64,000 nucleotides of DNA from Allomuricauda sp. CAU 1633 (GTDB lineage Bacteria; Bacteroidota; Bacteroidia; Flavobacteriales; Flavobacteriaceae), in the NCBI RefSeq assembly GCF_017313225.1, contig NZ_JAFLNE010000001.1, positions 62,001-126,000 of the forward strand. The letters run 5' to 3'. The translations under genes and the position numbers were made by a program. The notes under the pieces are model-generated. The model was not told the DNA's origin. It did no database searches and saw only the letters and a list, made by a program, of their open reading frames with translations. Shown one piece after another: positions 37,580 through 46,185 of this stretch. Each line of letters opens with the position of its first letter. The stretch's first letter is position 1.

Positions 37580-38806
37580 ATGTTCATGAACACGAGTATA
37601 AAGCTAAGTTTGGACACCCGCAGAATGACCCAAAATGGATGTTTTCCCATTATTTTGAGGCTGACCCATTTTAGAAAAACCACTTCGATCAAAACAGGTC
37701 ATTATGTCCCAGAGGATTACTGGGATCATCACAGGTGCAAAGTAAAGAGAAATTTTCCAGATGTTGATTCGGTTCACTTAATGAACACCCTTTTATTAAA
37801 AAAACAACTTAAGGCACAAGAAGTAATCAATAGGTTGGCGGATAATGATCAATTGGACAGACTAACAGCCAAAGACATTGCCGATAAAATTGTCAATAGA
37901 AAACGGTTAAACTCATTCTATGAGTTCGGTCTTCAAAAAGCAGAAGAGCTTATTAGGGAAAAACGGATAGGCACTGCAAGAAACTATTCCGGAATCATAG
38001 GAAGGCTAAAAGTATTTACAAACAATAGGGATTTAAAATTCAATGAACTCAATCTTGAATTCTTAAAACGGTTTGAAAGGCACCATTTATCAAAACCAGG
38101 CAATACCATCAATGGAATTGCATCTTATATGAGAACGATAAAGGCCATCTACAATAAAGGAATCAAGGAAGGCATGGTGGATGAAGCACTATACCCTTTT
38201 AAATACTACACCATAAAAACAAAGCCCACTGAAAAAAGAGCCATTAAGATTGAAAGCATCAAGAAAATACTTGAAATGAAAACCAAGATTGGTTCCAATC
38301 ATTTTCACTATCGCAACTATTTTATTCTTTCCTATCTGATGTTGGGCATGTCCTTTATTGATATGGCATTCCTGAAAAGGGATAATATCATCGATGGTCG
38401 TGTTAAACTTCAAAGACGTAAAACAGGAAAACGCTACGATATAATTATAACCGATCAGATTAAACCCATTATTCAATACTATCTGGACCATCCTAACCCC
38501 TCTGGTTTTTTATTGCCCATAATTTATCGGGACACTTTGGAATTGCAATACAAAGATGCCCAATGGGAGCTTAGACGTTACAATATTGGTTTGAAAGAAA
38601 TCGCAAAAGAATGTAAGATTGAAGAGCGTTTGACTTCCTATGTTTCAAGGCATAGTTTTGCAACCCATGCAATGTTCAAAAAAGTTCCTTTGGAAGCGAT
38701 ATCCGCAATGATGGGCCATAACAAACTTAGTACTACCCAAATTTATTTAAAGTCCCTGCCTAGCAATGTACTTGACACCTATCAGTTGGAACTTAACTCC
38801 ATATAG
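37580..38806 (+). CDS. Tyrosine recombinase (IntDOT-like integrase)
   Basis: 408 residues of the Bacteroidota integrase type. An N-terminal arm-binding domain (about 5-90), a SAM-like core-binding domain (about 108-205) and the catalytic domain (about 220-408) are present. Arg357 in SYVSRHSFATHA, His380 in MGHNKLSTTQ and Tyr389 in IYL are visible. The first catalytic Arg is replaced by Ser258 in LGMSFIDMAFLK, as in the IntDOT integrases, so this is a normal family trait and not decay. It lies next to the left att site and should integrate and excise the island at tRNA-Asn. Confidence 0.93.
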   Translation: MFMNTSIKLSLDTRRMTQNGCFPIILRLTHFRKTTSIKTGHYVPEDYWDHHRCKVKRNFPDVDSVHLMNTLLLKKQLKAQEVINRLADNDQLDRLTAKDIADKIVNRKRLNSFYEFGLQKAEELIREKRIGTARNYSGIIGRLKVFTNNRDLKFNELNLEFLKRFERHHLSKPGNTINGIASYMRTIKAIYNKGIKEGMVDEALYPFKYYTIKTKPTEKRAIKIESIKKILEMKTKIGSNHFHYRNYFILSYLMLGMSFIDMAFLKRDNIIDGRVKLQRRKTGKRYDIIITDQIKPIIQYYLDHPNPSGFLLPIIYRDTLELQYKDAQWELRRYNIGLKEIAKECKIEERLTSYVSRHSFATHAMFKKVPLEAISAMMGHNKLSTTQIYLKSLPSNVLDTYQLELNSI

Positions 38807-38921
38807 AATAGGGAAGATCAATAAGTAGTTTGTTAATTTTTTGGATATTGAAACTCTTCTAACCTCTACCATATTGTAACATATATTATTTCCATTCGTC
38901 ATTTTTATAAACCGTCCATGT

Positions 38922-39740
38922 ATGAACAATATTGGATATATGTTATTAGGCTTGATTCTCTTCTGCTCCTGCACAAATAAACCGAACTATCATTACGTTG
39001 AAATTCAGAATAGACAACAGTATGTCCTGACTTGGGGAGAAGGGGAGCCTGTTGTTGTGTTTCTTTGTGGTGGTGGAAGTGACTTAAAAGATTTTGAAGA
39101 AGTACAGAAGAATATTTCTCAAACCACAAAAACCATCTCCTATGATAAATTCGGTATAGGGAAATCAGAATTGATCGGTTCTCCAAGAACATTAGAAAAC
39201 GTATCCAGTGAACTTAAAGACTTATTGAAAAAAGAGGGGGTGGTTGACACTCCAATTATTTTGGTGGGTCACTCTATGGGAGGAAGCGTTGCAAGATATT
39301 ATCTACATCGCTATCCAACTAACATTGTTGGTCTGATACTTATAGATCCTGGAAGTGAATTTATTAATGAAGAACACCGAAAGGTACAGACCGAAGAAGA
39401 AATACGTATAGAGGATAGCATATTTGCTGCTCAAATCAAATTAATCCCTAAAGGGTTTCGTATGGAAGTAGATGCTTATCACCTACACGATTCCATATTA
39501 AGAACATTTCCTTTTAAGACTGAAATACCAATTACCTTACTTGAATCAAATCAGGTCGATAAAAATGATTCCAATCAAATAAAGCTCATTCAGGTTCAGA
39601 AAAGACTTTATAGAGATTTTAGAGAGCAAGTTCCTCAAATGAAAATTATATCGACGGAAAAAAGCGGACATTTTATTCAATTAGATGAACCGCATTTGGT
39701 TATTGATGCAATTAAAGAAATGTTAGTTACCATAAAGTAA
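38922..39740 (+). CDS. Alpha/beta hydrolase, lipoprotein-like
   Basis: 272 residues. The N-terminus is hydrophobic and ends in Cys residues (LILFCSCTNK), like a lipobox. The alpha/beta fold follows with the oxyanion region VVFLCGGGSDL, nucleophile Ser118 in LVGHSMGGSVARYYL, an acid in LILIDPGSE and the His in KSGHFIQLDEP. It is an esterase- or proline-iminopeptidase-like hydrolase of unknown substrate, the first cargo gene after the integrase. Its role in the island is unclear; it does not resemble a known defence gene. Confidence 0.8.
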   Translation: MNNIGYMLLGLILFCSCTNKPNYHYVEIQNRQQYVLTWGEGEPVVVFLCGGGSDLKDFEEVQKNISQTTKTISYDKFGIGKSELIGSPRTLENVSSELKDLLKKEGVVDTPIILVGHSMGGSVARYYLHRYPTNIVGLILIDPGSEFINEEHRKVQTEEEIRIEDSIFAAQIKLIPKGFRMEVDAYHLHDSILRTFPFKTEIPITLLESNQVDKNDSNQIKLIQVQKRLYRDFREQVPQMKIISTEKSGHFIQLDEPHLVIDAIKEMLVTIK

Positions 39741-40082
39741 CTTCAATTAAAACACCAAAATAGCTCTTTACTTATTAGTTTTTCCAACTTAAATACTGTT
39801 AAAAGAGATACTTATTCAAGAATAATCTTAAGGCTTTTTCTATTGTTAGGATGTTAATTCAAGATGTGTCATTGTCATGACAATCTTGCTTTTGCTCCCA
39901 GTGGGTCGCAAAAGGAAACTAAATTAAAGCGAACGGAACGAAGTGAAGTGCTGCAAGCCCCAAATCTTACACAAACTAATACTACTGAGCGAGGCAAAAT
40001 CAATCAACCTTTGAAGAGTTCCTATAGAACCTTTTTGAGAAGGACCCAACAGTTAGTCTCTTGGAAGATAAGACTGTTCTAA
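39741..40082. other. Non-coding gap in the island
   Basis: 342 bp between the hydrolase stop and the convergent nucleotidyltransferase stop. A 72-codon frame is open from 39864, but its amino-acid make-up is unlike a real protein. I see no clear hairpin terminator or repeat. Confidence 0.5.
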
Positions 40083-40559
40083 TTACTTTTTATTGTTGAT
40101 CCTTTTCAATTGTTGGACATCTGCCAAATCCTTGGGCCTTCCCGCCTTAATCTTACTGGTGATCAGGTCATCAAGATTCAACACTTTCCATTTAAGTTGG
40201 GGTTGGTCATCCAAGGAAGCTTCTTCCGCTTCCTCATAAGCTTGGTCAAAACTTTTGTTCACTGAAAAATTGGTTATCAATTCTAGATTGAGATCGGCAG
40301 GGGAGAATTTAATGGAAATGTTTTGATGTCCCTCCTTCACTTCTTTTGGGAAATCCTCAATCTCGTATCCCATTTCATTGAATACTTTCACCAACCTTTT
40401 AAAATTGTCCTCTTTGGGGTCTATCCAGAAATCAACATCGGCAGAGTGTCTTTGATGTCCGTGAAAATTGACGGCACCCCCGCCAACCATGAGCATCCTA
40501 ACCCCGTGCTTGTTGGTCATTTCCAAAAAAAGGTCGATATCCTCTTTCCATTGCCTCAT
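40083..40559 (-). CDS. Nucleotidyltransferase (DUF6036/AbiEii-like)
   Basis: 158 residues of the polymerase-beta nucleotidyltransferase fold. The core is MLMVGGGAVNFHGHQRHSADVDFWIDP, with the G-G motif and the DxD metal pair (about residues 22-47). The C-terminal part has VLNLDDLITSKIKAGRPKDLADVQQL, common to this family. It overlaps the small upstream gene by 4 bp (translational coupling). Related nucleotidyltransferases act as toxins in AbiE/MNT-type systems by modifying tRNA or a partner. Whether this one is a toxin is inference. Confidence 0.82.
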   Translation of the reverse strand: MRQWKEDIDLFLEMTNKHGVRMLMVGGGAVNFHGHQRHSADVDFWIDPKEDNFKRLVKVFNEMGYEIEDFPKEVKEGHQNISIKFSPADLNLELITNFSVNKSFDQAYEEAEEASLDDQPQLKWKVLNLDDLITSKIKAGRPKDLADVQQLKRINNKK

Positions 40560-40738
40560 TTCCCGGTAGTAATCTGTATGATGAATTTATTCTCATCATG
40601 CTTGGCCTTTGTGGGAAATCGGTTGATGCGTTGCATCAAATCCAAGAAACGGTAAACACGCTCAACAGGGCTAAGTGCCAAGAAATCCCTTTCCTGTTCC
40701 ATATTGGCCTCATCCTTGGTACGAAATTGAACTTGCAT
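40556..40738 (-). CDS. Small partner of the nucleotidyltransferase
   Basis: 60 residues, mostly charged and helical (EQERDFLALSPVERVYRFLDLMQRINRFPTKAKHDENKFIIQ), overlapping the nucleotidyltransferase start by 4 bp. The arrangement of a short helical protein followed by a nucleotidyltransferase resembles a toxin-antitoxin pair, and this would be the antitoxin or scaffold. I do not recognise a named family. Confidence 0.6.
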   Translation of the reverse strand: MQVQFRTKDEANMEQERDFLALSPVERVYRFLDLMQRINRFPTKAKHDENKFIIQITTGK

Positions 40739-40826
40739 CTGCCTGTATATTACCGTTCTATGATATAAAGATATTACAAATTGACAAGAGCCTAAAAAGT
40801 GTGGGAATCATTGCAGCTTAAACAAG

Positions 40827-41234
40827 CTATTTGATCAGCTTTTCCAAATAGGCAACTTTGTCCTTTTCAGCTTGCAATAAACGCTCGTAAAGTTTCTTGT
40901 TCTCCTCGTAGGCTTCCACCAGTTTATCTAATGGATTGAACGTGCAATGGAAATTGTTTAGAGGCCCATTATTTACACTGTTATCATTAAAGTTGTTGAT
41001 ATTATGAAATATGGATTCCTCAGAAAAATTCTCAATACCCTCCTTGGTAACTCCCAAGGCCTTGGCAATCTCTTCCAGTTTCGCATCATCCACTTTCTCG
41101 CTGTTCTCAATATTGGAAACGGCCTGTTGGCTGATGCCCAGTTCTTCGGCAAGGGTTTCTTGTTTCATTCCTCGGAGTTCCCTAATCCTACCAATTTTTC
41201 TGCCTATATGATTGTTCTTGGTCTTTGTCTCCAT
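40827..41234 (-). CDS. XRE-family regulator with C-terminal coiled coil
   Basis: 135 residues. The helix-turn-helix spans about 12-66 (IGRIRELRGMKQETLAEELGISQQAVSNIENSEKVDDAKLEEIAKALGV). A Asn-rich linker and a helical tail (LVEAYEENKKLYERLLQAEKDKVAYLEKLIK) follow, probably for dimer formation. This layout is frequent in Bacteroidota mobile elements. It lies 88 bp upstream of the nucleotidyltransferase pair in the same direction and may control it; the odd hairpin repeats at 41339-41526, 105 bp upstream, are also candidate targets. Confidence 0.85.
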   Translation of the reverse strand: METKTKNNHIGRKIGRIRELRGMKQETLAEELGISQQAVSNIENSEKVDDAKLEEIAKALGVTKEGIENFSEESIFHNINNFNDNSVNNGPLNNFHCTFNPLDKLVEAYEENKKLYERLLQAEKDKVAYLEKLIK

Positions 41235-41338
41235 ACCTCAAATATAGTGTTTCGTACAATAATCCGATTGTAAAATACAAGAATGCATTTAAGGGATGAC
41301 TAAGGTACTTTCTCCTCAAAATGGTTAATCATTTTTGA

Positions 41339-41395
41339 TTTTTCCGTGAAAAATTCCTTGAATTTACTGGGCTGAACACCTTTTTCCGTGAAAAA
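41339..41395. repeat. Arm-core-arm repeat, unit 1
   Basis: A 15-nt hairpin arm, TTTTTCCGTGAAAAA (stem of 6, loop CGT), at 41339-41353 and again exactly at 41381-41395. They flank a 27-nt core containing TTTACTGGGCTGAA. Unit 2 has almost the same core but different arms, also matching each other. Confidence 0.7.
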
Positions 41396-41469
41396 TAGAA
41401 GATTTACCGATAAAATTATTGGACAAATAAAGCCTTCATTACTCAACCAAGCCATTCTTCAAAAAACCA

Positions 41470-41526
41470 TTTTTTAGTAAAAAATCAATTGATTTTACTG
41501 GACTGAAGTCCCTTTTTAGTAAAAAA
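41470..41526. repeat. Arm-core-arm repeat, unit 2
   Basis: Arms TTTTTTAGTAAAAAA at 41470-41484 and TTTTTAGTAAAAAA at 41513-41526 (stem about 6, loop AGT) flank a 28-nt core with TTTACTGGACTGAA. The core matches unit 1 at 13 of 14 of these positions, while the arms differ from unit 1 in their centre. The spacing of arms (42-43 nt) is kept. Confidence 0.7.
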
Positions 41527-41878
41527 GGCTATAAAAGTCATTAATCAATATTTTCAAAAAAGCCCTAAAAATGGTCTTTTCCGAAGGAAAATGAATCAAT
41601 AACAGTGCGCTAGCCTGTTATCCTCTTGCTTTACATTTTTCTTTTGCTTTGCAAAACAAAAAAGAAAGCACCCCAACTTTTGAATTGAATGAAACTATTT
41701 CAACTCGTTACGGGATTCCACATTTTCCAGTTAATAGAAAATTCTTACATTTAAATCTATCCCCCAAAATTTACAACAAGCCAAGTTAAAATTACGCTTT
41801 GTTTAATGGGCATAACCATTTAAAATACGGTATATGCATGAACAAGTTATTTTAAAGGCTTAAAACCATTTAACATTT

Positions 41879-43771
41879 ATGAGAATTGAAAAACTGATTT
41901 TAGAAAATTTTAGAGGATATCGAATCAAAACTGAAATTGACTTTGGTTCTTTTAATGTTATTGTAGGTCGAAATGATATTGGTAAGTCTACAGTTTTGGA
42001 AGCAATAGATATTTTCATCAATGACAAATCTGCTATTAGTAAATACAGTAAAGAGGACATTAATTTGAAGGGCGGAAACGAGTGTAAAATAAGTATAGTG
42101 TTTTCTGATTTGCCGAAAAAGTTGATTGTTGATAGTACTGTCGAAACCAGCTTAGCAAACGAACTTTTGTTAAACGAAAACAAACTTTTAGAGATTCAAA
42201 AAACTTTCGGAGCTACAGGTGTAAAGAAAATTGACCTTATTGCTGTACACCCAAGCCATACTAAAGCTAAAGACTTATTGAGCTTAAAAATAGACGAATT
42301 AAAAAAAAGAGCTGACGATTTAGGAGTTCCAACTGAAAATTATAATGGTACGATTTCATCATCGATAAGAGAAGCAATAAGAAATCATTTAGGAAAAGAT
42401 TTAAAAAATACATTGAGAGCAGTCACTGTATTTAAAAGCTCAGACAAGACTCAAAGCGTTGGTAAAGAAATATGGAATCAATTGGAGACTTATTTTCCCA
42501 TCTACTCTTTATTTCAATCTGATAGAAAAAATGAAGAAAAAGATTCGGAGGTACAAAATCCAATGAAAACAGTCATAAAACATATCTTAAAAGATAGCAC
42601 TCTTCAAACTCAATTAAAAACGATTAAAGATGCTGTTGAGAAAGCTTCATCAGAAGTTGCAAAACTAACCATAAAAAAGCTAAAGGAGATGAATACAGAG
42701 ATTGCCGATTCACTTGATCCGATTTTTTCTGAACCTACATGGGATAGCGCATTCAAATTCAATCTCGTGAGTGATGAAAACATCCCTCTAGATAAGAGAG
42801 GAAGTGGAGTGAGAAGGCTAATTTTATTAAATTTTTTCAGAGCAGAAGCGGAAAAACAAAGAAAGGAAAGAAGTGTACCACAGATAATTTATGCACTTGA
42901 AGAACCGGAAACATCTCAACACCCTCAACATCAATTACTTTTGATAGAAGCATTCAAAACACTTGCAAAAAACTCCAACAACCAAGTAATTTTAACCACA
43001 CATAGTCCAGGAATTGCAAAACAAATTGAACCAAATTGTTTGATTTTTTTAGAAAGACTCGAAAACGAAATTAAAGTTTCACGAGGAGAAGAGGACATTT
43101 TTAGAAAAGTTGCAGATGAATTAGGTGTACTTCCTTCAATTGAGTTGGAGGATGTCTCGAAAGTAAAATTAGCAATATGTGTTGAAGGTAAGAATGATAT
43201 TGCCTTTTTGAAAAAAATTAGTCAAAGCATACCAGAACTCAATTCAATTTGTGATATTGAAAATGAAGAATCAATTATACTACTACCCTTAGGTGGGAGT
43301 TCATTGCAATTTTGGGTAAATCAAGATTACCTAGGAAAATTAAATCTGAATCAGATTCATATCTATGATAGCGATATAGGTTCAGAAGAACCAAATAAGT
43401 ATCAAAAATACGTTGAGGCAATCAATGCTAAAGGCCATGGAAATGTTGCATTTACAACAAGTCATCGAGAAATGGAAAACTTATTTGCCCCTTCATTGAT
43501 AACTGAAATTTATGGAGTTATAATTCCAGATGGGACGGATTGGACAATAACGGATGTTTCAGATATTATTGGTAAGCACAATTTGGAAAATTCTGAAAGC
43601 ACTAGATCATGGAACGAATTGGAAAAAGAGGAGAGAAAGAAAAGAACAAGTAAGATTAAAAATCAACTAAACAATACTCATGCGGTTAAGATTACCAAAA
43701 AACATTTAGATGAAATCAACTGCTTCGAGGAAGTAAAATTATGGTTTGATTCGATGAGTGAATTGAAATAA
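41879..43771 (+). CDS. OLD-family ATP-dependent nuclease (AAA ATPase plus TOPRIM)
   Basis: 630 residues. The N-terminal ABC-type ATPase begins right at the start codon (MRIEKLILENFRGY) with Walker A GRNDIGKST (30-38), the signature-like RGSGVRRL (about 307), Walker B IIYALEEPE (337-345) and the H-loop LTTHSP. The TOPRIM nuclease domain follows: Glu436 in CVEGKND and Asp497/Asp499 in IYDSDIG. This is the class 1 OLD layout shared with GajA and phage P2 Old, which cleave or nick DNA in anti-phage defence. No UvrD-like GajB partner is next to it, so it is a stand-alone OLD nuclease or works with the retron downstream. Confidence 0.87.
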   Translation: MRIEKLILENFRGYRIKTEIDFGSFNVIVGRNDIGKSTVLEAIDIFINDKSAISKYSKEDINLKGGNECKISIVFSDLPKKLIVDSTVETSLANELLLNENKLLEIQKTFGATGVKKIDLIAVHPSHTKAKDLLSLKIDELKKRADDLGVPTENYNGTISSSIREAIRNHLGKDLKNTLRAVTVFKSSDKTQSVGKEIWNQLETYFPIYSLFQSDRKNEEKDSEVQNPMKTVIKHILKDSTLQTQLKTIKDAVEKASSEVAKLTIKKLKEMNTEIADSLDPIFSEPTWDSAFKFNLVSDENIPLDKRGSGVRRLILLNFFRAEAEKQRKERSVPQIIYALEEPETSQHPQHQLLLIEAFKTLAKNSNNQVILTTHSPGIAKQIEPNCLIFLERLENEIKVSRGEEDIFRKVADELGVLPSIELEDVSKVKLAICVEGKNDIAFLKKISQSIPELNSICDIENEESIILLPLGGSSLQFWVNQDYLGKLNLNQIHIYDSDIGSEEPNKYQKYVEAINAKGHGNVAFTTSHREMENLFAPSLITEIYGVIIPDGTDWTITDVSDIIGKHNLENSESTRSWNELEKEERKKRTSKIKNQLNNTHAVKITKKHLDEINCFEEVKLWFDSMSELK

Positions 43772-44123
43772 TCATAGAGGCCAACCGATATTAAGAAAAA
43801 ACCTACCTAAAATCGGAATTATTGAAATTTGAGGCAAATCCCGAGTTATGAAGAATTCTTTTGTTTCCACTTTTAATATTAAATCCTGCATAACGGTTAT
43901 TTTATGTTAAATTAGATTGAGTTACACCCAGATTACCGCGTAGTCATATTGCTTTAAATTATTAGTCAATGTTGGTCAAAGGTTTGCTAGATAATTTAAA
44001 TTTTATTCAAAAATGAGGAAGATAAATTGTAATCATTCATAAAAAGCCCGCTGATTTTTAGGTTGATTTTTTTATGAAAAGTTAAAGGATAAACTACGAG
44101 AATACTGTTGACATCAATGTAAA
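43772..44123. other. 352-bp gap upstream of the retron effector
   Basis: AT-rich and non-coding. Its second half holds two strong hairpins and a short complementary pair that together fit a retron msr-msd RNA (listed separately). The first 160 bp contain nothing I recognise, but must include the retron promoter. Confidence 0.6.
43939..44098 (+). ncRNA. Candidate retron msr-msd RNA
   Basis: Proposed from position and structure. CGTAGT (43939-43944) is complementary to ACTACG (44093-44098), as the a1/a2 closing repeats should be. Inside are a hairpin with a perfect 10-bp stem plus 3 bp (43953-43965 with 43987-44000), suitable for msr, and a second perfect 10-bp stem (44036-44045 with 44069-44078) near the 3' side, where msd should be. 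A G at 43951 just before the first hairpin could be the branching guanosine. The a1/a2 pairing is short, and exact ends are uncertain. Retron Ec86 keeps its RNA in this same place, upstream of the effector gene. Confidence 0.42.
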
Positions 44124-45026
44124 ATGACAGAAGAAAGAAGCATAGTAAAAAAAATATATTCTCAGCTCTACAAAAAAGATATTGACTTCACCCTTAACAT
44201 CTTTTTATGCGGTGCTGATACTGGCAGAACAGATTCTTTTCGTCATTTACTCAATATTGAATTTCAAAAATATGCAAAGTTTAATGTTGTCTACCCTGAA
44301 TTTATATTCGCTACCTTGTTAAATCAAAAAGAAAGTAACCTATTAGAGTTAGAAGACGAATTAGCAAACTATGTTGATTTAATCATAATTCCACTTGAAG
44401 GTCATGGAACTTTAGCAGAAATTGGTGCGTTTGCAGTTAACAAAAAGCTTTTACCTAAAATAATTGCTATAAATGATTCTCGTTATAAAAACACTAAGAG
44501 CTTTATAAACCTTGGGCCAATTGATTTGATCAAGAAAACTAGTACAAATAATCTATTCTATTATACTAAAGGCAAAGAAATTGATATTTTAGAAGACATT
44601 GTTGATTCAATATCGTCAAAAAGAATTCCCAAAAAGGATTCTTACGATTTAATGAACATTTTCAATCTATCGAGGTATCTTTTTTACCTAATAGCAATCT
44701 ACCAACCTTTAACCAAAAGGGAGATGTTTGAAAGTTTAAATGAGCTTACCGAAGAAATAAAGAATGCGAAAATAAAATTAAAATATATTGATGCGTCAAT
44801 ACAGATATTAGTTCAAAAAAATAGAATAGAAAAGGATATTGATTCAAATTTTAAAGAAATATATTCTCTATCGGGAGGAGGACACAAATATGTATATGAA
44901 GAACTTTTACCTAAGCTAAAAATTGTAAATGAATTTTCCGATATAAGATTAAAGATTTTAAGTAACCAATTAAAGAAAAAAAAGAAGGATATGGATAAGG
45001 AATTAAAGCTTTTAGAATTAAAGTAG
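44124..45026 (+). CDS. Type II retron effector: nucleoside deoxyribosyltransferase-like domain plus winged helix
   Basis: 300 residues closely following the effector of retron Ec86 (Eco1). The N-terminal domain (about 22-155) has IFLCGADTGRTDSFRHLL, VVYPEFIFATLL, LANYVDLIIIPLEGHGTLAEIGAFAVN with the expected catalytic Glu99, and KSFINLGPIDLI. The C-terminal part (about 175-300) is helical with a winged-helix-like unit (PLTKREMFESLNELTEEIKN). In the Ec86 system this protein is held in filaments by RT-msDNA and, when released, removes bases from nucleotides or NAD+ to stop phage growth. Carrying over that mechanism is inference. The RT gene follows 132 bp later. Confidence 0.9.
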   Translation: MTEERSIVKKIYSQLYKKDIDFTLNIFLCGADTGRTDSFRHLLNIEFQKYAKFNVVYPEFIFATLLNQKESNLLELEDELANYVDLIIIPLEGHGTLAEIGAFAVNKKLLPKIIAINDSRYKNTKSFINLGPIDLIKKTSTNNLFYYTKGKEIDILEDIVDSISSKRIPKKDSYDLMNIFNLSRYLFYLIAIYQPLTKREMFESLNELTEEIKNAKIKLKYIDASIQILVQKNRIEKDIDSNFKEIYSLSGGGHKYVYEELLPKLKIVNEFSDIRLKILSNQLKKKKKDMDKELKLLELK

Positions 45027-45158
45027 CCGTTAATAGTTTGATGTTTCGTCTTGCTGGTTTAAACTTACGTTTATACAATAAATTTAGTCGTCAAAAACGT
45101 CCGAGTTTTCGCCACCTAATTTTATTTAAGTAAAAGCTTCCTTATCCATTTATTAACC

Positions 45159-46031
45159 ATGAAAGCCCTTGACAAATTAATATTGGAAGTAGGTTTAAGT
45201 AGAAACGTTATTGAAAACTATATAACTTTTGCAGACAAGCACTACAAAACTTATTATCTGCCTAAAAAATCTGGTGGAAAAAGAGCCATTAATTGTCCCG
45301 GGAAAAACTTAAAAATTATTCAGAGATGGATATTAAAAAACCACCTCAATAAACTTGAAGTAAATAAAAGAGCTAGTGGTTTTGTTGAGAAAAGAGGTAT
45401 CAAAAGGAATGCAATGTTTCATCTTAACAAAAGATACTTACTGACCATTGACATCGAGAACTTCTTTCCTTCGATATCACAAAAACAAGTTTTTGAAACT
45501 CTAGAAGAACATATATCAGACAGGGATTTTGCAATAAAAATCGCTAAAGTATGTACATTCAAAAGAAGACTTCCACAAGGAGCACCAACTTCACCTGCGC
45601 TGTCCAATTTAGTTTTCAAAAAAATTGATGATGAAATAATGAAATATTGTAATTCCGAGCTTATTACTTACTCAAGGTATGCCGACGATTTGACTTTCTC
45701 TTCTGATAACAAGCATTCACTTCAGTTTGCCTACAAATTTGTGAATGAATTACTTTATAAGAATGGTTTTAACATCAACAAGAAAAAAACAAGATATTTA
45801 TCTGGAAAAGGCAACATGTCAGTGACAGGAGTGAATATTAATAACGGAATTCCGAAAGTAAATAGTAAACTAAAAAGGCAAATTAGGGCTGAATTACATC
45901 ATTATATTATTAAAAAAGAAAAAATTAATCTAAGAAGATTGGCTGGATATATTTCATTTATAAGCAGTATTGAAACTGATTACAAGGAGAAAATTATAAA
46001 ATATATTGAAAATCTGAAATCTAAAGAATAG
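45159..46031 (+). CDS. Retron reverse transcriptase
   Basis: 290 residues, the usual length for retron RTs. The diagnostic motifs are all present: NAMFH at 84-88 (the retron NAxxH motif), the RT palm DIENFFPSI (98-106), LPQGAPTSPALSNL (138-151), catalytic YADD (174-177) and VTG at 222-224, the retron X-domain triplet that recognises the msr. There is no maturase or protease domain, which excludes a group II intron or DGR enzyme. It is the second gene of the retron; the template RNA is probably upstream of the effector. It makes the branched msDNA that keeps the effector in check. Confidence 0.95.
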   Translation: MKALDKLILEVGLSRNVIENYITFADKHYKTYYLPKKSGGKRAINCPGKNLKIIQRWILKNHLNKLEVNKRASGFVEKRGIKRNAMFHLNKRYLLTIDIENFFPSISQKQVFETLEEHISDRDFAIKIAKVCTFKRRLPQGAPTSPALSNLVFKKIDDEIMKYCNSELITYSRYADDLTFSSDNKHSLQFAYKFVNELLYKNGFNINKKKTRYLSGKGNMSVTGVNINNGIPKVNSKLKRQIRAELHHYIIKKEKINLRRLAGYISFISSIETDYKEKIIKYIENLKSKE

Positions 46032-46185
46032 TATTCAATAGGTAGCTTTAATTAAAACCTTCTTCCCTTATACTTCTGTTAATTTTCATGGATTTTCATT
46101 ATGGTGTTTACTATTAAAAATAAACGTCAAACCACTTAGCTTCCCATATCTAAGACCATTGTTTATAAGCTAAAAACAATTACAA

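Larger units (their letters stand above)
41235..41878. other. 644-bp non-coding region with unusual hairpin repeats
   Basis: The largest gene-free stretch in the island, between the XRE gene (minus) and the OLD nuclease gene (plus). It holds the two arm-core-arm repeat units (41339-41395 and 41470-41526), a further hairpin TTTTCC-GAA-GGAAAA (41577-41591) and a TTTTGC-TTT-GCAAAA hairpin near 41650. No open frame of note was found in it. Confidence 0.6.

Noticed and set aside
37580-38806. Integrase judged inactive because the first catalytic Arg is missing
   Set aside because: IntDOT-like Bacteroidota integrases normally carry Ser at this site (Ser258 here), and Arg357, His380 and Tyr389 are intact.
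39864-40082. 72-codon ORF in the island gap
   Set aside because: Composition (many Thr/Arg/Ser/Gln, no hydrophobic core) looks like chance translation of non-coding DNA.
41879-43771. OLD nuclease as GajA of a Gabija system or as a type I retron effector
   Set aside because: No UvrD-like GajB gene adjoins it, and the retron has its own deoxyribosyltransferase effector directly before the RT.
45027-45158. Gap between effector and RT as the retron RNA gene
   Set aside because: It shows only a 5-bp TAAAC/GTTTA hairpin and no good closing repeats, while the upstream gap has two perfect 10-bp stems; Ec86-type retrons also keep the RNA upstream.
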